Part shown: positions 1 through 6,681 of the stretch, piece after piece
Position numbering within the stretch: position 1 is the first letter of the stretch
How the letters are laid out: each line of letters opens with the position of its first letter
Assembly (NCBI GenBank): GCA_003577005.1
Contig: QEUW01000395.1
Coordinates: 1-12,531, forward strand
Direction of reading: 5' to 3'
DNA length: 12,531 bases
Source: Chloroflexota bacterium
Lineage (GTDB): Bacteria; Chloroflexota; Anaerolineae; Caldilineales; Caldilineaceae
The notes under the pieces: generated by a model
Told to the model about the DNA's origin: nothing
The model's input: only the letters and a program-made list of their open reading frames with translations
Database searches by the model: none
Made by a program: the position numbers and the translations under genes

Positions 1-59
1 ACCGTTTCGGATGTCACCTGCAACTGCTGGGCCGCCTGGCCCGTTGTCAGGACGCGCAT
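1..59 (-). CDS. Excisionase/MerR-like HTH protein, N-terminal part
   Basis: Only the first 19 codons are inside the window; the gene runs leftward off the edge. The visible start, MRVLTTGQAAQQLQVTSETV, has the typical opening of excisionase-family or MerR-type winged-helix DNA-binding domains, where a 'T.GQAA..L.VS..TV' helix-turn-helix begins the protein. The start is well supported: a strong AAAGGAGGG ribosome binding site (62-70 on the other strand) lies just upstream of the ATG. The start codon overlaps the end of the - strand reading frame that stops at 47, which suggests coupling to an upstream gene now truncated. The family could be a phage-type excisionase, a toxin-antitoxin antitoxin or a small regulator; the window does not decide. 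The start and HTH opening are seen directly; the function is inferred. Confidence 0.6.
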   Translation of the reverse strand, partial: MRVLTTGQAAQQLQVTSET

Positions 60-299
60 GGCCCTCCTTTCTGTCCCTGGTCGCAATTGTAGGCCCACAA
101 TACAACAAACTCAAGAACCTTTGCCCTATAGTACCTCCCGGCCGGGTCCAGAAACTGCGGCAGCACCCGCGCCGGCACGGCAGTGACCCGCCGGTGGTCA
201 TTGTTGCCAAAGAAGTAGACCTTCCCCTCCGCCACTTCAACCAGCTGGGGTTCGCCAAAGTGCTTGAACTCGATGCTCCCACCCCAGAAGCTGGTTCGT
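47..299 (-). pseudogene. Truncated - strand frame, C-terminal fragment of unknown protein
   Basis: An open - strand frame extends from 484 to the stop at 47, but only the part after about 299 looks like protein. It contains runs such as SIEFKHFGEPQLVEV, KVYFFGNNDHRRVTAVP and LPQFLDPAGRYYRA, with balanced hydrophobic and charged residues. The part before it is cysteine- and serine-rich and lies opposite the recombinase remnant, so it is probably antisense noise. No start codon with a ribosome binding site is visible near 299, which fits a gene that lost its 5' end at a junction there. Its 3' end overlaps the following HTH gene by 13 bases, as in an operon. I do not recognise the family. It could also be a chance open frame. 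Confidence 0.4.
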
Positions 300-477
300 T
301 CACTCAAGGGGCACAAGCTACCAGTCGTGTTCAGCCGCGATGAAGTGCAGCAAGTGCTGCCTACCACATGGCCTGGACCCGCCGCTACATCAATTAAGCC
401 ACTTCCATTCCTGCTGGTGCAGTCAACGGCTTGCGGTTGTGGCGCAAGTGAATGCGCCACGTAACTAAATGACGTAG
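295..477 (+). pseudogene. Decayed tyrosine recombinase (integrase) fragment
   Basis: The + strand frame reads RSLKGHKLPVVFSRDEVQQVL, closely resembling the junction between the N-terminal DNA-binding domain and the catalytic domain of integron/Xer-type tyrosine recombinases, commonly 'RPKRLPVVLSREEVRRLL'. About 30 codons later come PLPFLLV and a CGCGASEC-like stretch, roughly where intact enzymes have the conserved 'YG.GLR..E' box containing the first catalytic arginine. In another frame the same bases give GLRL followed by a stop, as expected after small insertions and deletions. No downstream HxxR or tyrosine motif follows. It is therefore a short relic of a mobile-element integrase rather than a working gene. 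The similarity is recalled, not searched. Confidence 0.42.
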
Positions 478-500
478 TTGCCAACTGAACTCCAGATGGT

Positions 501-523
501 GGACAAGAGGCTTCCTCTTGTCC
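501..523. repeat. Perfect 10-bp inverted repeat, 3-base loop
   Basis: GGACAAGAGG and its exact reverse complement flank the loop CTT. Neither side is followed by a run of T, so a simple intrinsic terminator is not clearly supported. It may be a hairpin at the end of the decayed recombinase region or a protein-binding site. The repeat is seen directly; any role is inference. Confidence 0.6.
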
Positions 524-527
524 TATG

Positions 528-542
528 ATGTCAAATTGACAT
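528..542. promoter_or_regulatory. Palindrome ATGTCAA-A-TTGACAT, possible operator
   Basis: A perfect 7-1-7 palindrome lies five bases after the hairpin at 501-523. This size and symmetry is typical of sites bound by dimeric HTH repressors. It lies about 160 bases before the predicted promoter at 696-704, so it may belong to a different transcript. The TTGACA in its right arm looks like a -35 box but has no -10 partner at normal spacing. Confidence 0.35.
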
Positions 543-695
543 TCAACGTGGACAGGAGCCCCTCATGTTTGAGCGCAACCGGGTTCGGCGTGCCGTGCCA
601 CGAACGGCGCCGGACTTCTCTACACAGATCTTCATTTCACGGCATCCCCAGGCAAATTGTAAGCTATTTGTTAGTTCATATCTCTGCCGTGTTTG

Positions 696-704
696 TGCTA
701 TACT
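696..704 (+). promoter_or_regulatory. Extended -10 promoter (TGCTATACT)
   Basis: TATACT (699-704) is preceded by TG plus one base, the extended -10 form that tolerates a weak -35. The best -35 is TTCATA (675-680, 4 of 6 matches) at 18 bases. Transcription would start near 711, run into the terminator at 852-884 and, on read-through, reach the small HTH gene at 1030. Confidence 0.5.
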
Positions 705-710
705 GGGTTG

Positions 711-884
711 AACACTTTGTCCCAAACAGAGTTTGGTCAGATACACCAGCGTACGAGTAACGCACGTTCACTTCCGCCAGCACGGCCAAGCCCTCTGCTG
801 AGACCCCGGCAGCCGATTTTAGCCTCAGTGCGACCAATCTCCTGCCATTGCAAACCCTCAGCGGCTCAGCCGTTGAGGGTTTTT
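711..884 (+). ncRNA. Candidate small RNA or attenuated leader, about 174 nt
   Basis: The interval is framed by an extended -10 promoter just upstream and a textbook intrinsic terminator at its end, with no plausible protein inside. Its 5' part folds as CCAAAC-AGA-GTTTGG (722-736), and CTGAG and CTCAG motifs further on can pair over a longer distance. This could be an independent small RNA or a leader whose terminator limits transcription of the HTH gene starting at 1030. I do not recognise it as 6S RNA, tmRNA, SRP RNA or a known riboswitch. The boundaries are inferred only from the promoter and terminator. Confidence 0.4.
852..884 (+). terminator. Strong intrinsic terminator
   Basis: AAACCCTCAGCGG pairs with CCGTTGAGGGTTT through one G-U pair around a short loop, and the stem runs directly into a TTTTT tract. 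The T-run is on the + strand side, so it ends transcripts moving right. It lies about 145 bases before the small HTH gene, in attenuator position. Confidence 0.75.
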
Positions 885-918
885 GTGTGCTGGCCGGGTT
901 GACGTGGACCAAGTTGCA

Positions 919-1003
919 AAGCAGTTTCATACTGCTTCGAGTATGTTGCGTCACCTGCAACACGCCACTTCCAAACTGAGCATAGCTTCGACACGGAGTC
1001 GAA
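919..1003. promoter_or_regulatory. Cluster of three small inverted repeats before HTH gene
   Basis: Three short perfect stems follow one another: AAGCAG/CTGCTT (919-937), GTTGC/GCAAC (945-961) and TTCGAC/GTCGAA (987-1003). They fill most of the gap between the terminator and the ribosome binding site of the small HTH gene. They could be operators for the HTH proteins or RNA hairpins in the leader. Each is short enough to arise by chance; the clustering is what makes them worth noting. Confidence 0.3.
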
Positions 1004-1029
1004 CACGTGCTCACTTTGGAGGCGGTGTC

Positions 1030-1239
1030 ATGAGTCACTGGCAGAAGAAAGAGATCGAATATTCTGATATGCACGAGACGTTGCAGCAACAGCCTGGCCT
1101 CTCCCTGCGTGCGCTGGCTCGCCAACTCGGCGTTTCAGCATCAACCATCCTTCGTCGCCTGCCGAGCATGGATGAAGCCGGTTTTCTGCTGTACGAGGAC
1201 GACGAGGGCAAGCTCTACCCATTTGAGAAGGAGGAGTGA
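1030..1239 (+). CDS. Small stand-alone HTH DNA-binding protein (69 aa)
   Basis: This short gene has an excellent GGAGG ribosome binding site (1018-1022) seven bases before its ATG; the open frame extends further upstream but that part has no start signal. The protein is almost entirely one helix-turn-helix domain: residues about 15-45 include LRALARQLGVSASTILRRLP, with the 'LAR.LGVS.STI.R.L' pattern of IclR/DeoR/winged-HTH regulators. It ends in an acidic and aromatic tail and has no effector domain. It aligns without gaps over about 60 residues with the N-terminus of the WYL regulator 120 bases downstream, down to a shared MSH start and a LYE/VYE segment after the HTH. The two are probably paralogues. 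A regulator of this cas locus is the likeliest role, by inference from position. Confidence 0.75.
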   Translation: MSHWQKKEIEYSDMHETLQQQPGLSLRALARQLGVSASTILRRLPSMDEAGFLLYEDDEGKLYPFEKEE

Positions 1240-1246
1240 CAACATT

Positions 1247-1271
1247 GGAGACGCTGCATGTCAGCGTCTCC
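1247..1271 (+). terminator. Perfect 10-bp hairpin after the small HTH gene
   Basis: GGAGACGCTG and its exact complement flank a five-base loop, starting eight bases after the HTH stop codon. It is followed by mixed sequence and then AATTTT, so the U-tract is weak. It may still end or slow the HTH transcript and separate it from the WYL-cas transcript, which has its own promoter at 1318. Confidence 0.5.
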
Positions 1272-1317
1272 ACCAGGATGAATTTTCGCGGGTGTTGCGG
1301 AATATAGGCATCCATCG

Positions 1318-1326
1318 TGGTATAGT
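1318..1326 (+). promoter_or_regulatory. Extended -10 promoter (TGGTATAGT) for the WYL-cas operon
   Basis: TATAGT (1321-1326) is preceded by TG plus one base. No good -35 lies at 17 bases; TTGCGG (1295-1300) is 20 bases away. A start near 1333 would give a leader of about 27 bases carrying the AGGAGG ribosome binding site. It is the same promoter type as the one at 696-704, and may drive the WYL gene and the cas genes behind it. Confidence 0.5.
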
Positions 1327-1359
1327 CAGTTCGGGCGCAACACAAAACAGGAGGCAACT

Positions 1360-2379
1360 GTGTCACACGGAGGAAACAAAGCAGAACGACTGCTCCAGAT
1401 CGAGGCGTTGTTATTGGAGCGACTCAATGGCTACACACAGGCCGAGCTGGCGCGGAAGATCGGGGTCAATCGCTCAACCATTAACCGCTATCTGCCGGAC
1501 CTCACGAGCCGCTTTGCCGTCTATGAAACGGATGATGGTTATCTACGCATTGATCGCGAAGCGTACCGGGTGCATGTCCATTTGATGTTGCACGAAGCAA
1601 TGGCTATCCACTTAGCCGCACGTCTCAAGAAGAATCCCCATGCGGCGGCGGCGCTCCGCAAACTAGGCATTTCGCTAGAGCGGTTGGCCCCGCGCATCAG
1701 CAAGCATCTGGCTCGTTCAGCCGATGTAATGGATGACGAGGCGCAGCGCCATGACCCCAAATATCTGGAAGTGCTGGAGACGCTAACGCTGGCCTGGGCA
1801 GAAGAACGCCGCGTCAAGGTATGGCACCGGGGGAAAGAGAACCGCATCATTGAGTACGACTTTGCACCCTACTTTATCGAACCCTACGCCGTTGGTCAGA
1901 CAACCCATGTGCTGGGTGTCCACGGCCCGAAGAACAAACGCATTACCTTCAAACTGGAACGCATCGAGCGGATAGAATTGACTCGTGAGGTCTACGCCAT
2001 TCCAGCAGACTTTGACCCAGGCGACTTGCTGGGGGATGCGTGGGGCATCTGGTACACCGATGGCGATCCCGTCGAGGTGGTGCTCAAGTTTCATCCCCGC
2101 GTGGCGCGCCGGGTCAAGGAGACGCGCTGGCACCGGAATGAAACGGTCTGTGAAGAGCCGGATGGCTACCTGATCTGGCAGGCAAAGGTAGCCGAACCCC
2201 AGGAGATGTTGCCGTGGATTCGCGGGTGGGGCGCGGATGTAGAGGTGCTAAAGCCAGATGATGTGAGGGAGGAACTGCGGGGAGAAGCACGCCGGCTTGG
2301 ACATATATACGGAGTAGGTCGTTCAGATGAACAGGGTAGCAATCCCCACGACTTTTTCAATGAGTTTTTCGGAGAGTGA
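1360..2379 (+). CDS. HTH-WYL domain transcriptional regulator (339 aa)
   Basis: The protein has an N-terminal helix-turn-helix at about residues 27-48 (ELARKIGVNRSTINRYLP), a short winged segment, a linker helix region and, from about residue 145, a WYL-type ligand-binding domain with a WCX-like tail. The signature region reads FAPYFIEPYAVGQTTHVLGVHG, matching 'EPY.L......LVG', although the name-giving W-Y-L residues are replaced. WYL regulators are known neighbours of CRISPR-cas loci and some repress or activate them, perhaps sensing nucleic acid or nucleotide ligands. The start is GTG, five bases after an exact AGGAGG (1349-1354). The stop precedes the cas3 ATG by only three bases, so it is the first gene of the interference operon and probably controls it and itself. 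Confidence 0.85.
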   Translation: MSHGGNKAERLLQIEALLLERLNGYTQAELARKIGVNRSTINRYLPDLTSRFAVYETDDGYLRIDREAYRVHVHLMLHEAMAIHLAARLKKNPHAAAALRKLGISLERLAPRISKHLARSADVMDDEAQRHDPKYLEVLETLTLAWAEERRVKVWHRGKENRIIEYDFAPYFIEPYAVGQTTHVLGVHGPKNKRITFKLERIERIELTREVYAIPADFDPGDLLGDAWGIWYTDGDPVEVVLKFHPRVARRVKETRWHRNETVCEEPDGYLIWQAKVAEPQEMLPWIRGWGADVEVLKPDDVREELRGEARRLGHIYGVGRSDEQGSNPHDFFNEFFGE

Positions 2380-2382
2380 GCG

Positions 2383-4791
2383 ATGAGTCTCTATCCCTTT
2401 CAAGAACGGGTGTACGATTGCATATCCGCCGGGAAATCCGTAATTTTGCAGGCACCGACCGGGACTGGCAAGACGAGGGCGGCGTTGTATCCATTTCTGC
2501 GAGCGTGGGAATACAAGGCGGATTTTCCCCGCAGGTGTGTCTATTCGGTACCTATGCGTGTTCTTGCCAACCAATTTGAGGAAGAGTATTCAGCGCGAAC
2601 CAAGAATTTTGGCTTCTCCGACCCGATGGCGGTCAAAATCCAGACCGGTGAACGCGCCGATGACCCACGACTACAAGGGGATCTCATTTTTGCAACTATC
2701 GATCAAAGCCTTAGCAGTGCCTTAGGTGTGCCTTATTCGCTCTCTACGGGTATGGCAAATCTAAATGCCGGTGCGTTCTATTCCAGTTATCTGGTCTTTG
2801 ATGAGTTTCATCTGTTTCCCCTGGCAGATGAAACAGGCGCGCAGGGCGCGCTAACGACTACTCTGCAATTACTTATGCAATTGCAAAATGTGATCCCCTT
2901 TGTTCTGATGACAGCCACCTTTTCGAGCACGATGCTACTGGAATTAGCCCGGTTGCTCAATGCCGAGGTGGTGCAGGTAACGCGTGAAGAGTATACAGCC
3001 ATTGCCGCTGGCCAGGCTGGACGCGAGCGTCGCCGGCGTTATTTCGTCTGCGACACGACGCAGTCGGCACAGGCTATCATTGAGAAACATCAGACGCGGA
3101 CTCTGGTCGTTTGTAACCAGGTAAAACGAGCTCAGGATCTGTTCGGCGAACTTCAGAAGTACACAGAAGGAACGAGTATTCAGATCGAGTTGCTCCACAG
3201 CCGATTTCTTCCAAAAGATCGCCAACAGAAAGAACAGCTCATTCGACGGGAGTTCGGAAACAATCGTACGCAGCGTCAAATTGATAGCATGATTGTCGTC
3301 GCTACTCAGGTGATCGAGGTAGGGCTGGACATCACTTGCGAAACGCTGCATACCGAAATAGCACCAGCGAACGCTCTATTTCAGCGCGCCGGGCGCTGCG
3401 CTCGCTTTCCAGGTGAAGAAGGCGAGGTCTACGTTTATGATGTCCCACGGCGTGAGCGCGCCGACGGTATTTCCTATCCCGACTATTTGCCCTACTCGAA
3501 AACGCTCTGTGAGGGGGCGTGGCAAAGTATGCTCGCACGCTCAGGGCAGATACTCGATTTTGAAGATGAACAACAAGTGATCGACGAAGTCCACACCGAG
3601 GCTGATCGGCAACTGCTGGCAGATATGCAGCGACAGGCCGGCATGTTGTGGGAAGACATCTATGCTGCCATGCAGGAAGGAGCACGAGAGCAACGGGCGC
3701 GGCTTATTCGTCGCGTGGACAACATCAATGTGCTGGCCGCGCCCACGCCCGCTGCGGTGGGCAACCCCTTTCGCGCCCAAAGTTTTGGCTTGTGGCGTGG
3801 TACAGTCAAGGGCTTGTTGCGGACGCTGGAAGAGTATGCGCAGGACTGGCAGGCGGAAGAGGATGATCAGAACTGGCTGATGCAGTTTCCCATGGCAAGC
3901 TCGCCCAACCCCGATGATCCAACCGAACCGGTCACGTTCACCTGGTATGAAGTCACCGACCCATCGTTGCTCGACGGGACTGCACTGGTGATCATCAACA
4001 GCGTTTTCTGCAAGTATGATCGTGACCTGGGCTTCCGTATCGTGCCGCCACATGAAGATGGATGGTCATCGCTGCCCGGCGAGTTCAAGCAGCGCAATAG
4101 TCAGAACGGCTATAGCTACAACCTGGAAAGCTACGCCGAACATATCCGCACCATGCTCACCATCTTCCGGCGCGACTTTGCCGCCGGATATACCTATATC
4201 GAACAGAGACTGGCCCAACAATGGGGCTTGCCACCGCACGGACTCACCCGTGCCATCCACGCAGCCATTGCCTGCCATGATCTGGCAAAAATGGATAAGC
4301 GGTGGCAGCGTTGGGTGCGCCTCTACCAGGAGGCCATTGGCGAGGCGATCAGCGATCCAACGTACATGGCCGTGCATACGCATTGGTCGCCTGCGGAACC
4401 GCAACACCAGGCAGCCAAGCGCGCATCAGATCGACAGTGCAAACGTCCCCCTCACGCCGGTGAGAGCGCTGTGTCAGGTGCGCGGCTGATCGCTGAGTTT
4501 TGCGGGAATGACAGTCTGACGCGTGCGGTGCTGACCGCCATCACACGCCATCATAGCGCCCAGGCGAATAGCTTTCGTGAATACGAATTGCATCCAGCCG
4601 CAGCCCAGGCGGTGTTGGAGGCGCTCGCCTTTACCGATCTCCCACAACCACGCAGCCAGTTGTTGATGCAAGCACCGGCCATCCAGTTGGAGCAGTACTT
4701 GATCGAAGGCAAAAACTTCAAGGAGATATTGCTGTATTTTTTTGTCGTGCGTGTGTTGCGGTTGTGTGATGGGTTATCCCAGGAGGAATAG
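2383..4791 (+). CDS. cas3: Cas3 helicase with C-terminal HD nuclease domain
   Basis: Cas3 is recruited by the surveillance complex to unwind and cut target DNA. Helicase motifs are in order: Walker A APTGTGKT (K30), DEFH box (140-143), TATFS (177-181), VIEVGLD and QRAGRCAR (334-341). The HD nuclease is at the far end, not the front: H587 in YAEH, CHD with H632-D633 and K636, HTHWS (665-669) and HHS (723-725) supply the expected metal ligands. Usual Cas3 has HD first; separate Cas3' and Cas3'' genes in helicase-HD order occur in the I-A group, so this looks like a fusion of that order. The 802 residues suit a complete two-domain enzyme. The ATG follows GGAG by eight bases, and the stop is followed at once by the cas8 ribosome binding site. 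Confidence 0.92.
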   Translation: MSLYPFQERVYDCISAGKSVILQAPTGTGKTRAALYPFLRAWEYKADFPRRCVYSVPMRVLANQFEEEYSARTKNFGFSDPMAVKIQTGERADDPRLQGDLIFATIDQSLSSALGVPYSLSTGMANLNAGAFYSSYLVFDEFHLFPLADETGAQGALTTTLQLLMQLQNVIPFVLMTATFSSTMLLELARLLNAEVVQVTREEYTAIAAGQAGRERRRRYFVCDTTQSAQAIIEKHQTRTLVVCNQVKRAQDLFGELQKYTEGTSIQIELLHSRFLPKDRQQKEQLIRREFGNNRTQRQIDSMIVVATQVIEVGLDITCETLHTEIAPANALFQRAGRCARFPGEEGEVYVYDVPRRERADGISYPDYLPYSKTLCEGAWQSMLARSGQILDFEDEQQVIDEVHTEADRQLLADMQRQAGMLWEDIYAAMQEGAREQRARLIRRVDNINVLAAPTPAAVGNPFRAQSFGLWRGTVKGLLRTLEEYAQDWQAEEDDQNWLMQFPMASSPNPDDPTEPVTFTWYEVTDPSLLDGTALVIINSVFCKYDRDLGFRIVPPHEDGWSSLPGEFKQRNSQNGYSYNLESYAEHIRTMLTIFRRDFAAGYTYIEQRLAQQWGLPPHGLTRAIHAAIACHDLAKMDKRWQRWVRLYQEAIGEAISDPTYMAVHTHWSPAEPQHQAAKRASDRQCKRPPHAGESAVSGARLIAEFCGNDSLTRAVLTAITRHHSAQANSFREYELHPAAAQAVLEALAFTDLPQPRSQLLMQAPAIQLEQYLIEGKNFKEILLYFFVVRVLRLCDGLSQEE

Positions 4792-4807
4792 AAAGGAGGA
4801 AATTGAC

Positions 4808-6568
4808 TTGTACCAACAACACTACTATATTCCCAAAGACTCGGGCACGTTGACCGACACGCTCATTGCATTTGGCGCTGCCAAAGTGATCGAGGAGATT
4901 GTCCAGCGGAGCACAGGGCAGGCCAATGTTGTGCTCCATGACAACGGCAGTTGTTTTGTGGTGGATGCCGGAATAAGAATCGACCCCAGTTGGATCGAGC
5001 AACTCACGGTCTTTGAGCAGATCCCGTATCTTACCAGCAGCAAAGTCGCGCCGCCCGCCGATCTGCCCGGCCTTGCCCTACGCGATATCGATGCTGAATG
5101 GGATCGCTTTCGCCAATACACGGAGCAGCGTAAACAGTTGAGCGAGCGCAAGGTGGTTGGCGATGAGCTAGAAAACTTGCTGGCCGATCTGAAGCCGCCA
5201 CCGGACTGGACGGTGGTGACCTATTTGGGCGACTATCGGATGCAGGCGCAAGGCATCCACAACGGCCTCGTGGAACAATGGCGGCGCTCCAGCGAAGCGC
5301 TGTTGACGCATAATTTGCGCACCCTGTTGGCCATGTTTGCCTCGCTAGACGCTGATCGCAACACGTTGATTGCGACTTGGAAACAGAGCGCAAAAGCGGT
5401 CGGGTTCGATGACACAGCCACTGCCTCCCAACTTTTCAACCCGCATATGGGCAAGGGCCAGAATCGCGCCAAAGCCAATGGCCTGAGCATGGGCAATGAG
5501 AAGAACTTCTGGCTGCTCGACTATTTGAAAGCGGTTGGACTGTGGGAGGCAGCCGCGCCGCGCAACGCCACCAACGCCGATCTGCGTAAGACCTACATTC
5601 TGGCTCCGCGGCAGTTGGCGTTGAATGCCCATCGCGCCATTTTTGGCCGCTTCCGCGAAAAGCTTTGGAACAGCACATCCATCAAGCTGGACATCATGGC
5701 CGCGCTACTCTACACGGACACGTTGCTTGAATACACCATCGAAGCCGAGCAATTGGACATTTTTGCCGAGCGTTCGCTGAGCAACCTGGTTGCTGGAATG
5801 CAGGTCGCCACGTACCAGTTGTTGAGCCAAAACTCATACACGATGATGAATCTCTCGTTTCTTGGCCTGCCAAACTGGATAGCGCGTATCCAGAGCTATC
5901 GCGATGCCCGCTTGTATCGAGACATTGTGCAGGAACATATCGACCGTATCGGTAGCATCGATGAAGAAAGGAGTGAAGGCCATACACTGCTGCAAGCCTA
6001 TCGTGATTTTGTCGCCGGCAACGATTTACATCGTTTCTTTGCCTTCAGCGCGGGCTATGGCAGCTATCTGGTCAGTGCGCTGGAGCGTAGCGCGTTTTAT
6101 ATCAAACCCTTCAGTGAGGAGAAGTTAGAAAGGTTGCTAACGATGACCGAACCCAAGTTGTCCCCAATCATCCAGAGTCAGGGCTTCCGCAACGTAGCTG
6201 AAGCCATCCGGCGTAGCACCGTGATCCCGCAGTACATCGGGCGTAAGTCGAGCAATTTTGACGTGCGCTATGGGTTGGGCCAGGAATTGAAGCGCAAAGC
6301 CCAATATGCCGATGACTTTATCCAGGAATTGGCTGCGTTCATGCACAGCTACAACGAAGAGAACGCACGCGTCTACGAACGCACCAAAGGTCAGTCACGG
6401 CGTAAGGCGCTCACCGTGAGTGATATCGAAGAGATCGTTCGTCTGATCGACGAGTATGGTTCAGAAACAATCTGTAATCTGCTGGTGGCCTTTGGCTATG
6501 CACGCGACCCCAAAGAGAGGACCGACGAGCAGAGCCTTGAATCTGGCGTTTCCGAACCAACTGCATAG
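4808..6568 (+). CDS. cas8: Cas8-type large subunit of the type I effector complex (586 aa)
   Basis: The position between cas3 and cas7-cas5 and the size identify it as the large subunit, which in type I systems recognises the PAM, opens target DNA and recruits Cas3. The sequence is divergent: I see no HD motif and no GGDD, so it is not a Cas10d. Notable segments are TYLGDYRMQAQGIHNGLVEQ (from residue 138) and the helical C-terminus. No CxxC zinc pair is evident. The best start is TTG at 4808, eight bases after AAAGGAGG; upstream in-frame starts lie inside cas3 and lack a binding site. The last 141 residues, from M446, form a distinct helical block (AEAIRRSTV, DVRYGLGQELKRKAQYADDF, LLVAFGYARD) resembling a Cas11-like small subunit. 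I place it in the Cas8a/Cas8b group without assigning a subfamily. Confidence 0.78.
   Translation: MYQQHYYIPKDSGTLTDTLIAFGAAKVIEEIVQRSTGQANVVLHDNGSCFVVDAGIRIDPSWIEQLTVFEQIPYLTSSKVAPPADLPGLALRDIDAEWDRFRQYTEQRKQLSERKVVGDELENLLADLKPPPDWTVVTYLGDYRMQAQGIHNGLVEQWRRSSEALLTHNLRTLLAMFASLDADRNTLIATWKQSAKAVGFDDTATASQLFNPHMGKGQNRAKANGLSMGNEKNFWLLDYLKAVGLWEAAAPRNATNADLRKTYILAPRQLALNAHRAIFGRFREKLWNSTSIKLDIMAALLYTDTLLEYTIEAEQLDIFAERSLSNLVAGMQVATYQLLSQNSYTMMNLSFLGLPNWIARIQSYRDARLYRDIVQEHIDRIGSIDEERSEGHTLLQAYRDFVAGNDLHRFFAFSAGYGSYLVSALERSAFYIKPFSEEKLERLLTMTEPKLSPIIQSQGFRNVAEAIRRSTVIPQYIGRKSSNFDVRYGLGQELKRKAQYADDFIQELAAFMHSYNEENARVYERTKGQSRRKALTVSDIEEIVRLIDEYGSETICNLLVAFGYARDPKERTDEQSLESGVSEPTA
6143..6568 (+). 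CDS. cas11: Probable Cas11 small subunit from internal start in cas8 (141 aa)
   Basis: An ATG at 6143 is in frame with cas8 and preceded nine bases upstream by AGAAAGG (6127-6133), a good ribosome binding site inside a coding sequence. Translation from it would give a 141-residue, largely helical, charged protein, the usual size of Cas11. Subtypes I-B, I-C and I-D are known to make Cas11 from internal starts in the 3' part of the large-subunit gene. No separate small-subunit gene is found elsewhere in this locus, which fits. It would line the belly of the complex and hold the non-target strand. The start and binding site are seen; its use is inferred. Confidence 0.5.
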   Translation: MTEPKLSPIIQSQGFRNVAEAIRRSTVIPQYIGRKSSNFDVRYGLGQELKRKAQYADDFIQELAAFMHSYNEENARVYERTKGQSRRKALTVSDIEEIVRLIDEYGSETICNLLVAFGYARDPKERTDEQSLESGVSEPTA

Positions 6569-6681
6569 CTTCCACAGGAAACAGCCTGCGACGAACGGCG
6601 AGAAGTTATACCCAGCGGCTGAGGCCGCCTCTCAATATCAGTACCCGGAATTCATCCATTCCAGAAAAGGGGTAATTCGCA

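Noticed and set aside
536..541. TTGACA as a -35 box
   Set aside because: No -10-like hexamer lies 16-19 bases downstream on the + strand, nor for its mirror on the - strand.
518..760. 80-residue + strand open frame in the non-coding region
   Set aside because: It has no ribosome binding site, crosses the predicted promoter and shows no domain-like pattern.
883..1029. Upstream extension of the small HTH protein
   Set aside because: The 49 extra residues have low-complexity S/T/R composition over the inverted repeats, and the GGAGG points clearly to ATG 1030.
4742..4807. Earlier start of cas8 within cas3
   Set aside because: The extra residues are a cysteine-rich out-of-frame reading of the cas3 end with no binding site, while TTG 4808 follows an excellent AAAGGAGG.
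4808..6568. Large subunit as Cas10d (type I-D)
   Set aside because: No N-terminal HD motif and no GGDD-like palm motif are visible, Cas3 carries its own HD, and Cas7 is Csa2/DevR-like rather than Csc2-like.
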